A stretch of 64,000 bases of DNA. Origin: Eonycteris spelaea. Lineage: Eukaryota; Chordata; Mammalia; Chiroptera; Pteropodidae. Positions within the stretch are counted from its first letter, which is position 1; every line of letters starts with the position of its first letter. The notes beneath the pieces are model-generated. The model saw only the letters and a program-made list of their open reading frames with translations. It ran no database searches and was not told where the DNA came from. Location of the stretch: assembly GCA_003508835.1 (NCBI GenBank), contig PUFA01000203.1, positions 1,394,501-1,458,500 on the forward strand. Direction: 5' to 3'. Below are positions 22,901-34,564 of the stretch, piece by piece. A program made the position numbers and the translations under genes.

Positions 22901-25900
22901 CTCTCATTAGTGGAATTAGTCCCTTCCAGAGCGATTTTACTAGCCACAGAGGCTTCTCACAAGGTGAACCCACCAGCCCCAATAAACCTTGACTGGGGTC
23001 AGAGGTCCCCGGGGGCCCCTCCGTCCACATATGTCACAGTCACGGAAAAAAAAGGCAACAAAAGCTCCGCCTGACCCCAACCTCGGCCTCCACCCCGACT
23101 CGCATCCACGGCCACTTTCCCTAGGGCCCCTGGAAACCGACGTCCCTGTTTCTTTCTCTCCCTTCAGTCCCTTTGGCTGGAATGGATGACCTCGAAGGTC
23201 CCTTGTGACTCTGCGATTTTAAGACTCCTTTCGTTCCCATGACCACTGTCCCTGGTCATCAACACCAGACCTGGAAGGCAGTGTCCTGGGGAAAAGAGGT
23301 GGTCTGACCTCCCGCACTGCTGTAAATCACCCCTTTCCTGCCATCTCCTCCCCTTCCACAGCCCCCCAGTCCCGCCTCCCTGCTCCTTGTGAGGGGTTTC
23401 TTGGGGAATGTAAATTCACTTTAGCTTCTGTCTGAATAAGATGTTACGAAAAGAGCTGTCACTAAAAATAAATAAACAGAATCTAGTCCCAAAGTCCAAC
23501 TCAGAGATTTTGAGCATTGTAGGGTTCCTATTGTGATCTTCCTTCATGAATAACCTGGGGTTAATTTTTCACGCTGCTTGTATCTTTTTGTAGAGTCACC
23601 AGAGCTGGGAGTGCTCCCATTGGCCTTGAGGGAGTCTGAGCCCAGGGAGCACACCCGCTCGCCCAGGGGGAGTCAGTGGGACGGACAGAAGCAGAAGTCA
23701 CAGGACCAGTCCTGGGCTTAACTGGCCCGACTGCATTGTGGGACCTCCAGGGACATGTGGCCCTGCGCTGTAAGGGGGGTGCCTCACGCAGGCCAGGAAA
23801 AGCTCTACACACCGCGTGGCTCTCACGGATGAGCTCAGGCAGGATCCGGGGTGGGCAGACTCCTGGCCACGGGGGGAGGGGCTCAGGAAGATAACAAGGA
23901 GGCCGCTGTGCTCGGGATTCGCAGGGACAGTGGCTTGGGAGGTGACAGCCACAGCCCCTGGGACCCGGACCCACCCACAGGTGCTGCCGGTTGGGAAACA
24001 CAGGCTCAGGAAGCCTGGGAGGTGGGCAGGCACTGGGGTGGGGCCGCACGGGCTCCCGTGTCCTGTCCAGGGGCCCTCCCGGGGGATGTGTCCCTCAGGA
24101 TCCCAGCCCTGGCTCGCCCCTCCTGCAGGGAGTCAATAAAGTGGAGAGAACTCTGGCCCTGGCCCAGGGCCCTGGCGGTGTCTGCGCTCCCTGCCCAGGG
24201 TCCTGGGCTCCGGGCTGTTTTGTTCCAGCCCAGACCGGCCCCTGGGCAGTCTCCCCTGCTGTGGCTTGGCGCAGAGCCCTCCCTCCGCACTCCCAGCCCG
24301 GGGCTGTCTGGGGAGCGGGCTCGCTGGTGGCGCTGCCCAGCGGAAGGGTCGCCCGCGAGAGCAGCGGGAGGGAGGTGTGGGGACCGCTGTGAGGGGGGCT
24401 GGACAGGGCAAGGGCTGGCAGCGGCCTGCGGAGGAGGTGCCGGGAGCCAAGGGGACGGAGAACCCCACCTCTCTGAAGTCTCATTGGGTCCTGGTGCTGG
24501 ACCAGTGTTTGCGCCTCTGACATTCTTCAGAGTTTCGGAACCGCCCCGGCCTGGGGCAGTGAGCTGAGCTTGCCACACAACGGCACCAGTGCTCTGGGCC
24601 ATGGCTTGGTAGGGCGGCCGCAGAGAGACAGGGCGCGTTACACAGCTAAGTGAGGACACCCTCCCTGGGGAACTGCCCCCTGCCTTTCCCCCGCTCGGTG
24701 AGGCGCCCTGCCTCCCAGGACATGCCTTGTTCCCGGAGCGCAGGGCACACGCAGGCCCTGCTGGCCCGACGCCTCGCGGTTGGTCCTGAGCCTCCAACCT
24801 GCCCTCTGAGCCAGGCGGCATGGGCCTGCAGGTGACATGCTTTTCGTTTGGAGACACAAGTGTCTCCAAACCACACAGATCTCCTGGGGATCAAACTTTA
24901 TTACAAATGGAAATAATAATAATTAATAATAATTAGTGGTTATGATTTAGTGGAGGTTTGCTGTGTGCTGGGGACGAGGTGAGCCCATGACCTGGCTGAA
25001 TCCTCATGAGGAGCCGAGAGTCAGAGGAGCTAAGCCGCTTGCCCAGGGTCAGCGGGCTGGTGGCGTTTGCGCTAAAAACGTAGGTCCGACTCCAGAGCCC
25101 TCGCTAGCGACTACTTACATTTATCCCCCTAAAAAGAAGGAAACTCCAAGCTGGAGATGTCCCCAACTCCGTGCAAAGCACCTGCCAAACTCGCCACGTG
25201 GTCACTGCCGGCCTCTCTGGCCTCTCTGGCCTCTCTGGTCCACTGAAGCGAAAGCCCCTCCCAAGGCCTATCCGGAAGTGAGGTCAGGCGGCTCCCCTCC
25301 AGGGCCCAAGCACGCACTACACTGCCTCCCCGGCTGTGGAAGAAATTAAGGAACACGTGGAGGACGGGGGGCACGTTTCTTCCACCCCTGAACTTATACA
25401 GCTGAAGAGCCAGTGCCGGCCCACTGGGGAGAAGGCAGAAGGAGGCCCCCTCCTCTTCCAGGGCCAGCGGGAGGACAGGGGGGATAGAGAGAAGTTTCTG
25501 TGGCCGAGGTCTGGGCTCGGGTGGGGGCCAGATGGTGAAGCGCTTCACTAAACTGCATCTATACACCGTTACTAGAAGCCAGGTACGTGACCCGTCGCAT
25601 CTGAGGTTTGGGCTGGAGAGTGAGGCTGGGGGAAAAGTTACTGAACGATTTAGTTCACTGGAGGAAGGCTACACGTCTTTTTAGGGGACAAATGAGCCCT
25701 GACACCCTTGAAATGGCGAGGGTCTAGGCCTGGGCGTCCGGCCAGCATCAGAACACCAACCGCCAGGTGACATGTCAGAGGCTACCTGTCCTGGCTTCCT
25801 ACAGCTTCCGACAGGAGCTGTCGCCGCCAGTCCCTCCGTCTTACTGCGACCACGGCTTAGTTTTGAAAACTGCGAGCTCCCTTCCCACAGCCCCGCGTGA

Positions 25901-27531
25901 CCCCCACCCCGTCCCCTGTGCCCCCCGAGATCACATCTCCCCCAATCCTCGTCCCTCCCAGCACGCTCGCCCCCTCACCTGGATGTTCCTTTTGACGATG
26001 TCCCTGGTCAGCTGCACCTTGCCCGTGCTGGGGTCCACGCCGGCCAAGGGCACCATGACCTCCCCGATGACGTCGTCCCGTGAGAAGCGGTCGAAGCTCA
26101 GGACGAGGAAGTGCAGCACCAGGTCCTGCAGCTGGCTATACGGGACGCCGTAGAAGGTGAAGGTCTCGTCGAACACGGGGTCCAGCGTCTTCCGCAGCAC
26201 CCTGGTCTTCACCCGGTGCCGCTTGTCGGGCAGGATGGTCATCTTGATGTAGGGGTCGGAGCCCTGGGTCTGGTCGTCCATCACCGGCAGCCCGTGGGCC
26301 TCCTGGATGGTCACCACCAGGGCCTTCTTGGGGAAGTTATAGTCCACGGAGAAGGTGAGGGACCCCAGCGTGACGTCCTCCTCCGGGGACGACGGAGAGG
26401 TGGTTTTGCTCTCCCCAGGGGTCAGGCTGGGCACGGGGCTCCTTGGCTCCTCCCCGTCGTCCACTCTGATGGGCAGCTGGTCCGTGCAAGACCCGGAGCC
26501 CGGGCCGCGGGACCCCTGTCCCGGCCCAGCAGGCCGGCCTCGGCGGCGCCCAGCTGCGGGGTCCCCCGTCCGCCCCCCCTCCCGGGGCCGTCTTTGTCTC
26601 TCTGCACCTTGATGATTTTCTTTCCGCTGCTGAGGGCCTCTGGGTATATGCTGACGCCTTTGAGCATGTGAATGAACTTGTAGGGCGGGGTCTTGTGCTT
26701 CTTCTCCGCCTGCTGGTGGCAGCAGGTCCAGACGAAGACGGTCACCGAGACACACACCACCAGCACGGAGGCCCCGACCAGGCCGGCCACCACCGGGGAC
26801 ACATCTGGAGGTGGGGACCAGAGAGGCGTCAGGGCGGGCGGGCTGGGGCCCCCCACCCCTCCCACAGCCCGACTTCCGCCCTCTCTCGGGGGACCCCTCG
26901 CCCACGCTCTCGCGGCCGACCGTGGCTCCTCCCTCCACCGGACCTGGGCGAAATGCCCACCTTCTCCAGAAGCCGCCCCTGCGCGCCCCACCGGACTCCC
27001 TGCCTTTTCTCAGCCGGCCCTCGGCACCGAGGACTCGGTCTGCCCTGTGAGTGCAGCCACGTCCCCTTTTGACACGGGCGCCCTTCACCTCAGCCGTTAG
27101 ACAGGGGCACGAGCCTGTCCGGTCTCGGCAGGCTCTTCCCCGGCGTCCAGCGCGGGGTCTGCAGGCCGCGTGCCGGTGCCCGCGGGCCGGCAGGCAGGGC
27201 GGAAGGACGCAGCGGTGGCTTCGGGTTGTTTTAGCAGGGTGCCCAGGGGTGGTGGAAACAGTGGGTGGTGGAAAGGACTCCGGGCCAAGTACTTTTAAAA
27301 TACGTTCCGAACTGCAGCTCCCAGGTATTTCAAATGGAAGGATTTTCAATGGAATGGAACAGGCCACGGAAGATGTCAGGTCTTTGCTCAGACGTCACCT
27401 TTTAGCGAGACCTCCCTCTGACCCTCCTCTATTTAAACGCGCGACCTAAAAATTAAGTAAATAAATAAAAAATGAACGTGCGACCTCTTCCGTCCCCGAG
27501 TGCTTGATCTCCCCATGTCTCTCTCTCCCTC

Positions 27532-27565
<34 letters not shown>

Positions 27566-30500
27566 GCAGACAGGCACAGGAATGTGTGTAGACACATACA
27601 CACCCCTATATTGTTTTACTAGTTATTATTGTCTGTCTTCACTAGAATGTCTGTTTTGTTCATTTCTGTATCCCCAGCACTGAACACACACAGCAGACAC
27701 TTCATCGACATTTGCTGAATGAACAAGTGACTGAAGAGAAGCAGGCGGCCTCCTCCCCTTTGCCTGGTCTTGCCTTCTCCTTGCACACGAGTTGGGCCCC
27801 TGACTTGCATAACTGGGTTTGGGTTTCTTTCCACCCCCTCTTAGATTAACCGAAGCCACTTCGCCTAGATGCAGCCCCTAGTTTTCCGCCTTACTTTTTC
27901 AGGGGAAGACTTGGGTAGGGCAGGGAGAAATAAGGAAATAAACAGGATTCCAGCATGTTCCAGATTCTTCCTGGAACTTCCTTTCTCCAGGTGTCCGTCT
28001 GGCTCCCTGCAGGCCTCTGTTCGCCTGTCCCCTTCCCAGAGAAGTGTGTTCCCACTGCCCCAACAGCCGGCTTTATTTTTCTTCTCAGCACTTGTTATTC
28101 CTGACATAAACCTATTTGTTTTTTCTCACCCGATACACTTAGTAAGAGCTTTGTTCACTGCCCTAGTCCTGGAACCATGGGGCATGTCGCAAGTGCTCAG
28201 TGAACCAATGAGTCAGTGGAGTCAAAACAGCCTCCACAGACTGGAAAAAAGAGGACGAGGTCGATATGGTCACGCATACCAGTGATAAACGTAAAATCCT
28301 ATTTGGTCTTCAAAACCTATCCCTCCATCTTACTGCAATGGGAGACCTTAACTGACAAGAAGGAGCATAAGTCACCTAGTAGTTAAGGTAATACAGACAA
28401 AGAGTTACCAAGGTGACCATGTCCATGGCCATACTGAGTAATAACAGGGTTTATTCTCAGAGCCTTAAGCGGAATGAGTTATTCGGGAGAGCTTTCACGA
28501 AGTGGGGGCAGCCTTGGCGTTCAGCTCCTTGAGAGCAAGCAGAAGTAGCATCCCGTGCCTCTTCGAGTCCCTGAGTCGCCTGCTTTTTACACGAGCTCAT
28601 TAAATGTCCATGTGAACAACGATTGGTTTCCATTGGTTTCCGCCAGAACACAAGCTGAAGAAACGGCTTTCCATTGACCACTCAGCGGCCTTCCCGAAGG
28701 TCGCTGGCTCCTGGCTGGTGAAACTGAACACTGATGGTCTCCACGAGAAGAGGAAAGCGGGTAACCATCGAGGCGGGTTTATTGTCGAGAATGGTTTGGA
28801 AGACCCACATTGGGGGACATCCTAGGGATCCTTTTGGCTCTACCATGAATCTACTCAGATCCCGAGGGAAGCCAGGGCTGCCTACCAAGCCTCGACGTTT
28901 ACTGATAGAAAGTGGAGGTGGTGTGGGGAGGAGGAGACAAGGGGTCTCCCGTTTCAGGACAGGGGAGGACTCACTCACGGCTTGGCTTTGTTTCCCGCCG
29001 CTGCCCTACTTTCTTCTGCATTTGAGCGTTCATTAACCCCCGCCTCTCGCCCCCACGCTCAAGGCAGTGGACCAGAAACACCAGGGTTTCGAAAGCCAGA
29101 ACCCTCCGTCCTGCCTTAGTCAAAAGCGTGGTGGGAAAAGGAAGTTGGAACTAATGGCCAAAGCGAGTGTTTTAAAGTGGTTGTAAATTGCAGTGACCCC
29201 TGCTGCTTGCTCCTTTTGTCCTCCAAGGTCACGGGTAATTAAGTGTTGGCTTGGTGTGTCTCCCAAGGGCTATGGCATTTGAAATGAAGTACCCTGTGAG
29301 GCACAAACAAGTCAGAAGTGGCAGTTCTCTAAGTAGGAGACCCTCTGTAGGGGTCAAAAGACCCAGGAGACACGTCTGGGCTACGCCCAGCTTTGTCGGC
29401 CTTGACCAGACTGCTTCCTGCCGCTTCCCCGCTAAAGCAGGCTTACCCTGCCAGGTGGGCCAAGGCGGTTCGGTGAAATGAGACTGCCCTGTGACATCGC
29501 CCGGACATTGGTTTAAATCCTAGCACCGCCCTCACGAGTTGCTTTGACTTTTTATTACTTTATGTTCATGAGCCTCAGTTTCCTTATCTGGCACACACAC
29601 ACACACACCACACACACGCACACACGCGCACACACACGCACACACACAAATAATTCCTACACCAGAGGCTACTTGTAAGGATTAAATAATAAGATGCAGT
29701 ATGTAAAAAACTCGTGTAATTTCTTTTTCCTCTTCCGCCAGTATTTCCTCTGAAGGAGATTCCTACGTCACAGGCCACACCATCTCGCCCTGTGAGGAAC
29801 GTGGACGGGCGACGAGGGAGTTCGCTGGAAAGAAGGCGTGAGAGGAAAAAGGAGGAGCGGAGAGAGGATCGTGGGGTGCTCAAGCGACGCAACAGGGGCG
29901 TCTATTTTGGAAATTTAGTGCTTGACGAACAGCGATGCTGGGGTGAGACGCAGCCTTGGGGTCGGCGGGAGCAGCGCTCGGTGGGTGCCGCTGTTGACTG
30001 GGTGCTCTCCCTGCCGCCACGTCTCTCCTCCTGCTTTTGAGGTAACGGAGCACTCTCTACCTCCACAGACCTCTTACTGGGGAGTGGGAAAAGCCTTTCC
30101 TGGTGGGGCTGTGGCCTCGCCCTGAATGCTGAGTGTCTGAGTGTGGGTCTCTGGGGGCTGGGAGGGAACCCTGGGCCCACAGCAACCCTGGCTGGCTTCC
30201 AGCATCCAAACTGGGGCGGCCTTGAGGGGGCGCAGGGCAACGCTTCCTTGTGTTTGTACCAGGAAAGCAAGGCGCAGCAAGTTTGTTACCCTAGCATATT
30301 TTGGAGAGATCCCCAAAGAGGAAAAAACTTGCTTCTCGAGCTTTGCTTTCTGGCTTTCTTCCCTATTTTTCACTCCACTCCGCTCCAGGGACCGCATCTG
30401 AGCTCGGGGCCCCCAGGGCAGGGTCGGGGACCGGCCGCGCCGAGGTGACGTAATGCTTCCTCTGGTACACAAAGCGGCCTCCCCGGGCTCGGCCTCTCTC

Positions 30501-31336
30501 GCCCCTCCCCCTCGGGCCCGGCGCGGGCCCCGCCAGCGCCAGCGCGGGTGAGTCCCCCTGTTTGAAAAGCCAGCCCAGGCGAACAGGGAACAAAGGCCCG
30601 GGAGGAAGCGCCTGGGCGCTGCCAGGAGGCCCAGAAATAGACATCACGTCATCCCGCGGCCCGGCGGCACCAAGCGCCATTTGGTAGCACCGAGGGACCC
30701 GACCATTACGATGCAGAATAGAAGCGGCGGCGCTCGCGTTGGCTCCCGGCTCCAGCACCCAGCTGACCGGCTTGAGGAGTGGCTTCCTTCGGGCTCCCCG
30801 CCCCCGCACCCGCTCCCCGGAGGCCGGGCGCCTCCCCTGGCTGCCAGCCACGCAGCCCACAGTCTCCAAGCTGCCATCTTGCTGCCCCATCCCCCTTGCC
30901 ACCTCCCTCCCCCGCAGCCCCAGGACCAGGAGGGGGAGGAAGGGGCACCGCCCTGCGTGCCCCGAGGGGGAGGGCTCGGCCTACCCCACCTCTCCTCCGC
31001 CCCCAGAAGGAGGGGTGCACGTCCTCCGCAAGCTCGGGGGCTGTTTCTCACCTCCGCGAGGTGCTAGCATCCTGGACCTCTCACCCTGCGTGTGCCTCTG
31101 GCCTTCCCAGGCCCTGCGGCCCGTAGCTCAAGTTCAGACGCTGTCCGCTGCCGCTCCCCGCCACCACAGGCCCCACTCTAGCGGGGCTGACACTTGAAGG
31201 CCCTGGTCTGGGCTGCATCCCCTGTCCAGCCGCTGGGCCCCCCATGCCTGACTTTGCAACGGTTTAGACTACCCCCGGCTTAGTTCGCCCGACTGTACTT
31301 ACCAAAGCTAGGTCGGATATTGGTGATCTCGGCCAT
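19946..31336 (-). CDS. SYT11: SYT11, synaptotagmin-11 (1-bp frameshift in exon 2 as sequenced)
   Basis: Minus-strand coding exons are 31336-31303, 26804-25979, 20797-20677 and 20256-19946. Lengths 34+826+121+311 = 1292 nt, one short of 1293 (430 residues plus stop). The start is [12 protein letters not shown] membrane segment follows ([20 protein letters not shown], about residues 15-35), then a Cys/basic linker, C2A and C2B, ending WHSLAEY. SYT11 is a vesicle and trafficking synaptotagmin of the SYT4/SYT11 subgroup. In C2A the usual DFDRFS reads SFDRFS, so a calcium-ligand Asp is Ser, as in the family. The missing base lies in the linker near 26509-26511 (about residue 110): upstream the AAEAGLL frame is open, downstream [10 protein letters not shown] is in the other frame. 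The exon 3-4 junction gives GLSDPYVKV, one residue shorter than my memory of the human protein. Confidence 0.95.
20257..20676 (-). other. SYT11 intron 3
   Basis: A 420-base GC-rich intron with donor GTAGCAGC and acceptor CCCAG on the gene strand. Nothing else is seen. Confidence 0.8.
22126..22157. other. Perfect 14-bp stem hairpin with 4-base loop
   Basis: CATTTCTGGGGTCA (22126-22139), loop TCTT, then TGACCCCAGAAATG (22144-22157): an exact inverted repeat in SYT11 intron 2. The 5' and 3' flanks do not extend the pairing. Confidence 0.9.
24905..25110 (-). repeat. MIR SINE relic
   Basis: GCTGTGTGCTGGGGACGAGG, GGCTGAATCCTCATGAGGAG, GAGCTAAGCCGCTTGCCCAG and GGTCAGCGGGCTGGTGGCG match the complement of the MIR 3' part and core. 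It has many CpG and GC gains. Confidence 0.7.
25210..25238. repeat. 9-bp tandem repeat (GGCCTCTCT)3
   Basis: Three exact copies of GGCCTCTCT followed by GG, in SYT11 intron 2. Confidence 0.9.
27365..27735 (+). repeat. L2 LINE 3'-end relic with microsatellite
   Basis: GGTCTTTGCTCAGACGTCAC, GCGAGACCTCCCTCTGACCC, CACTAGAATGTCTGTTTTGT, CTGTATCCCCAGCACTGAAC and ACATTTGCTGAATGAACAAG follow the L2 3' end in order. A CT/CTGT microsatellite (27515-27565) sits inside it. Further L2-like sequence is at about 28085-28220. Confidence 0.75.
27515..27565. repeat. CT / CTGT microsatellite
   Basis: TCTCTCTCTCC, then TCTGTCTGTCTGTCTGTC, then a pure CT run ending at 27565. Confidence 0.9.
29490..29720 (+). 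repeat. MIR SINE relic interrupted by a CA microsatellite
   Basis: TTTAAATCCTAGCACCGCCC, GAGCCTCAGTTTCCTTATCT, then a CA/CG-rich microsatellite, then GCTACTTGTAAGGATTAAAT: the MIR core and 3' region with the repeat expanded where the MIR A-rich segment should be. Confidence 0.7.
29592..29648. repeat. CA microsatellite with CACACG interruptions
   Basis: About 57 bases of alternating CA with CG variants, in SYT11 intron 1. Confidence 0.95.
30380..31070. promoter_or_regulatory. CpG island in SYT11 intron 1 with CRE and YY1-like sites
   Basis: A CpG-dense block about 0.3-0.9 kb downstream of SYT11 exon 1. It contains TGACGTAA at 30446-30453, TCACGTCA at 30645-30652 and a YY1-type GCGCCATTT at 30674-30682. 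It could be the downstream shore of the SYT11 promoter or a separate start site. No start codon with a conserved protein is seen. Confidence 0.55.
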
Positions 31337-31740
31337 GTCGTAATTAGAGGCTATTGCTAGAAATGCTTTTGCGGTGGTCGGACAGCCCTGGGAGTCCCCG
31401 GTCAGTACCGAGGCCGCCACTGTAGAGCGCTAGGTCAGGGGAGGGGGAAGGTATCTGGCGGACGCCTCCTGCGACAGTCTGATTCCCGGTTGCCAGCTGC
31501 GGTCGCCTCTTAAGATGCTCCAGGGATGCTCTGAGCTAAGGATGCAGGTGCAGCCAGACTGGTCCTGATGCGAAGTAGGCCCCGCCTTCTTCCGAACGGC
31601 CCTCGGCAGAAGACTCCGCCTCCGCCCGAAAAGTTCCGGAAGGCAGGGCCCGCCCTTTCCGGAAGATCTTCGGGAGGTGACCCCTCCCATCGCCGAGACT
31701 TCTTAAGAATGAGACCCGCCCACTGTCGGGCTGTGGATCT
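31337..31740 (-). promoter_or_regulatory. SYT11: SYT11 promoter / 5' UTR region
   Basis: GC-rich DNA immediately upstream of the SYT11 ATG. It has repeated ETS-type cores, including two TTCCGGAA palindromes at 31634-31641 and 31657-31664 around a GC box (CCGCCC). The start site cannot be fixed from sequence. Confidence 0.55.
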
Positions 31741-33009
31741 GTTAAGGAGAAAACCCTGAGGCTTGAGTAAGAAGTGTGTAGGTACATTTTCATATCCTAT
31801 AGATCCTGGAATTCCGGTTCCCTGGGCTTACTATAGCAATGGAATCTTCTGGGTGAGAGGGAGCCCAGGATTTTGGAGAAACAAAATTCTATACTGCCTG
31901 CATCTCAGTATCAATTGCCATAATCGTTACACATTTCTGAGACTACTAAAGGTTATAGAAACTGTCTTAAACTTAAGAAACTCGAATCAAACCTTGCTAT
32001 AGTTACTTAATTTTAATTGTACAAATAAAACGGATGGATTTTGTGGAATGTAAATTAAAGTTGTTTTTATAAAAAGACTAATGAAGAATGCCCAAGTTAA
32101 TCTGTGTTGGATATTTCTCCTCTAGAAGTTTCAAGTGCTAGGGGCTGCTTAGGAGGGAAGGAGGGAAGAAGGATGGAGAGAGAGAGAGAGAGAGAGGAGG
32201 GGGAGCAAATCAGCAGATCAACATACTCTGTAGGTTCAAAAGCAGGACACAAATGGAATGCCAAGCTGCTAGAGACTTCCTTGGCATTTGGGAGAGTTAG
32301 GGTGATTCAGGTTAGAGTCAGACTACTGGCGGGTATGTCCGTGATTACATCAATCTCACTCTTCGTTTTGACTGTGGATGCTTCCATCAGCCTGTCGGAT
32401 TCTGTTTACAGACAGGATCAGGGGGAATAGATTATTTAAGTGCACAAATATTTGTTAGCGGTTCCCCTGCAAGATGAGAGAGCTGAATGTGTTTTTCCAG
32501 CTTTGACATTCTGTCCTTTTGGAAAAGTAGAAAGAACACGGTGTTAGGAGATATTCATTCGTTCAAAACACAGATGTTGAATTATTGAATAGGCTATGCC
32601 CCAGGTGCCTTCTTAGGCACTGGGTAAATGCATTAGCAGCCAGAGCCAGCATCCTCCATTCCCCTGGATAGCTGGGTATCTTTGTGGAATCACCTGTACA
32701 GTTGAGCCGGAGATTTGTCCTGTGCAAATTGGAAGGTAGAGTAATATCCACTGTACCGTAGGGTTTATTGTGAAGATCAAATCACTCACGATAACGTAAG
32801 TGGAAGCATTTCGCAAAATCCAGAGTATTATCCAGATAGGAATGGTTACTATATGAGTCCATGACAGCTTTATTGGGGAAACTCTATGTCTTTGGTCGCG
32901 TATTCCAAGTGTCTCGTGGCGAGAAGGGTTAGTTGTCTGAATCTCGACCCTTCAGCTTGGCTTTCAGTACGTTAGCTCCCTAGACCGAGAAAGCCAGGTA
33001 TTCGCCTTT
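31741..33009. other. SYT11-GON4L divergent intergenic region
   Basis: About 1.3 kb of AT-richer sequence between two divergent promoters. It contains a GA run (32176-32196) and an L2-like relic (about 32540-32650, minus). No gene is seen. Confidence 0.6.
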
Positions 33010-33430
33010 AAATTCTCTTGCCCACAACTGACGCGCCATCTTTGCGGCTTCACTTCGCCCGAGACCGGGATGGCGCCCGGTGCCCGGCGCGCGCCCCTTG
33101 ACGTCCCGACGCCGCGCGCCGCGTCTCGGGATCGCGCACGTAAGTCGCCGCCGCTGCCTGACTTCCGGCGGCCGCGACGCCGAGTTTCCGCGGGCCCCGG
33201 CCGGCTGGTGAGGGCGCGGGCCGTCCGCCGCGGGCCGGGCGGGGCGGCGCGAGCGGGGCGGTGGGGCCGAGGGCTGGCGCGGGATGCGCGGCGGCGGCGA
33301 GGGGCGCGGGGTGCCAAGGCGAAACCCGCCTCGGGACCGCCTTTGAAATCCCTTTGCTGGAGGGCCCGCGCGGGCGGTTCCCCCTCTTGGTCTGACTCCA
33401 GTTCCCGCAGGGGGCGGGGCGCCGCTGCTG
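33010..33430 (+). promoter_or_regulatory. GON4L: GON4L CpG-island promoter with non-coding exon 1
   Basis: A CpG-dense block beginning with a YY1-type site (GCGCCATCTTT, reverse AAAGATGGCGC) at 33033-33043, typical of a site at or just after a start of transcription. Two donors could end exon 1: GCAC|GTAAGT at 33139/33140 and GGCTG|GTGAGG at 33207/33208. The coding start lies in the next exon, acceptor at 34879. Confidence 0.65.
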
Positions 33431-34404
33431 GTTTTTCGTACCCTGGAGCCGGTCCCTGTACATTTCTTTCTTTTTTTTCTTTCCTGGACCTCAGTAATTC
33501 ATGTGTGGAATACAGGACTCGCTTCAGCTACCCCCACTCCACTCGACCCACTCGCCACCCTTCGTTACAGGGATCAGCGGAGTCCTTATCTGTGTTTGAG
33601 CTTTAATTACTAAGATGAGGGCATCGGATGGTTGGGGTGTGAGGCGGGGTGGCAGGGGGGGAGACCTGTGCTACTGTCCTGGGGAAACAGAATCAGGGAG
33701 GTTTAATCTAACCTTGTAGTTCCGACTCTTAAGAGTTCGGAGGAACTTTATTTTGCAATCCTCTGCTCCAAGCTTCCATCTAGTGCCCCAAAGGGGGACA
33801 TTCAGACTTTGAGCATTGTCAATGATGGAGAACTCATTGCAACACAAGGCATCTTATTCTATTCTGGACTTGTTGTACCGAATAAAGTTTTTTGAGGTAG
33901 AAAGTTGCAGTCAGTCTTCATATAATGCTTAACTCTTGGTCCAGATGCTGCATAGAATAAGCACAGAATAGGAAGTTCATGCCCTCTTCCGTTCATTCAT
34001 TTATTCAGGGAACGTTCGCTGAGTACAGTAAGGCAGGTGCTGCAGAGTGCTAGGTACTAGCTGAAAGAGGCCTTTTCCCGAAAAAGCACATAGTTTGAGG
34101 GGCGGGGGTGGCAAGCAGTTGGAAGAGGCAATCACAAAAGTGGTAAGAGGTTTGCAAGTAGGCACTATAAGAACATAAAAGATGCCCTCCAGTTTAGGTT
34201 AGTGTTGCTTTGAAAATGTGATCCCTGGAATTGAAGCCAAGACGCCAGAAGTAACATAGTATAGAGAACAGTAGGAAGCTCTGGCTTTCGACACAAAATT
34301 TCCGTTAATACAGCCCAGCCTGTTTAAACAACCACACTTTGCTTTTGGATTGTTTATTTATGAAAACAATAATAGAAAACATGTATCAATCTAATAAGTT
34401 ACTC

Positions 34405-34520
34405 TCTAATGGTGTGGGTGCTATTTTTACTTCATTTTTATAGCCGAGGAAACATTCAGGTTAAGTAACTTACACAAGGTCATAAAGCTGGAGAGAGGCT
34501 GGCTTGGGAAACAAGTCCAG
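34405..34520 (-). repeat. MIR SINE relic
   Basis: GCCGAGGAAACATTCAGGTT and AAGTAACTTACACAAGGTCA match the complement of the MIR core. Confidence 0.75.
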
Positions 34521-34564
34521 TTTGCCTTACAGTTTGCTCAGCATCATGCTGGTTTACCCTCTTG

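Larger units (their letters stand above)
20798..25978 (-). other. SYT11 intron 2
   Basis: A 5.2 kb intron with donor GTGAGGGG and acceptor CTCTTCGCAG on the gene strand. It contains a perfect hairpin (22126-22157), a MIR relic (24905-25110), a short 9-bp tandem repeat (25210-25238) and G/C homopolymer runs (near 22781-22790). Long open frames at 23561-24869 are GC-driven and show no known protein. Confidence 0.75.
26805..31302 (-). other. SYT11 intron 1
   Basis: A 4.5 kb intron with donor GTAAGTAC and acceptor ACCTCCAG on the gene strand. It holds L2 and MIR relics, two microsatellites and a CpG island at its 5' end (about 30380-31070), listed separately. Confidence 0.8.

Noticed and set aside
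25931..27367. A 478-codon open frame on the minus strand across SYT11 exon 2
   Set aside because: It runs through the intron acceptor and uses a different frame from the true exon start; only its later half is SYT11. It is open because the DNA is GC-rich and because of the missing base near 26511.
31303..33207. A shared bidirectional promoter for SYT11 and GON4L
   Set aside because: The two CpG islands are separated by about 1.3 kb of AT-richer DNA with repeats, so they look like two promoters.
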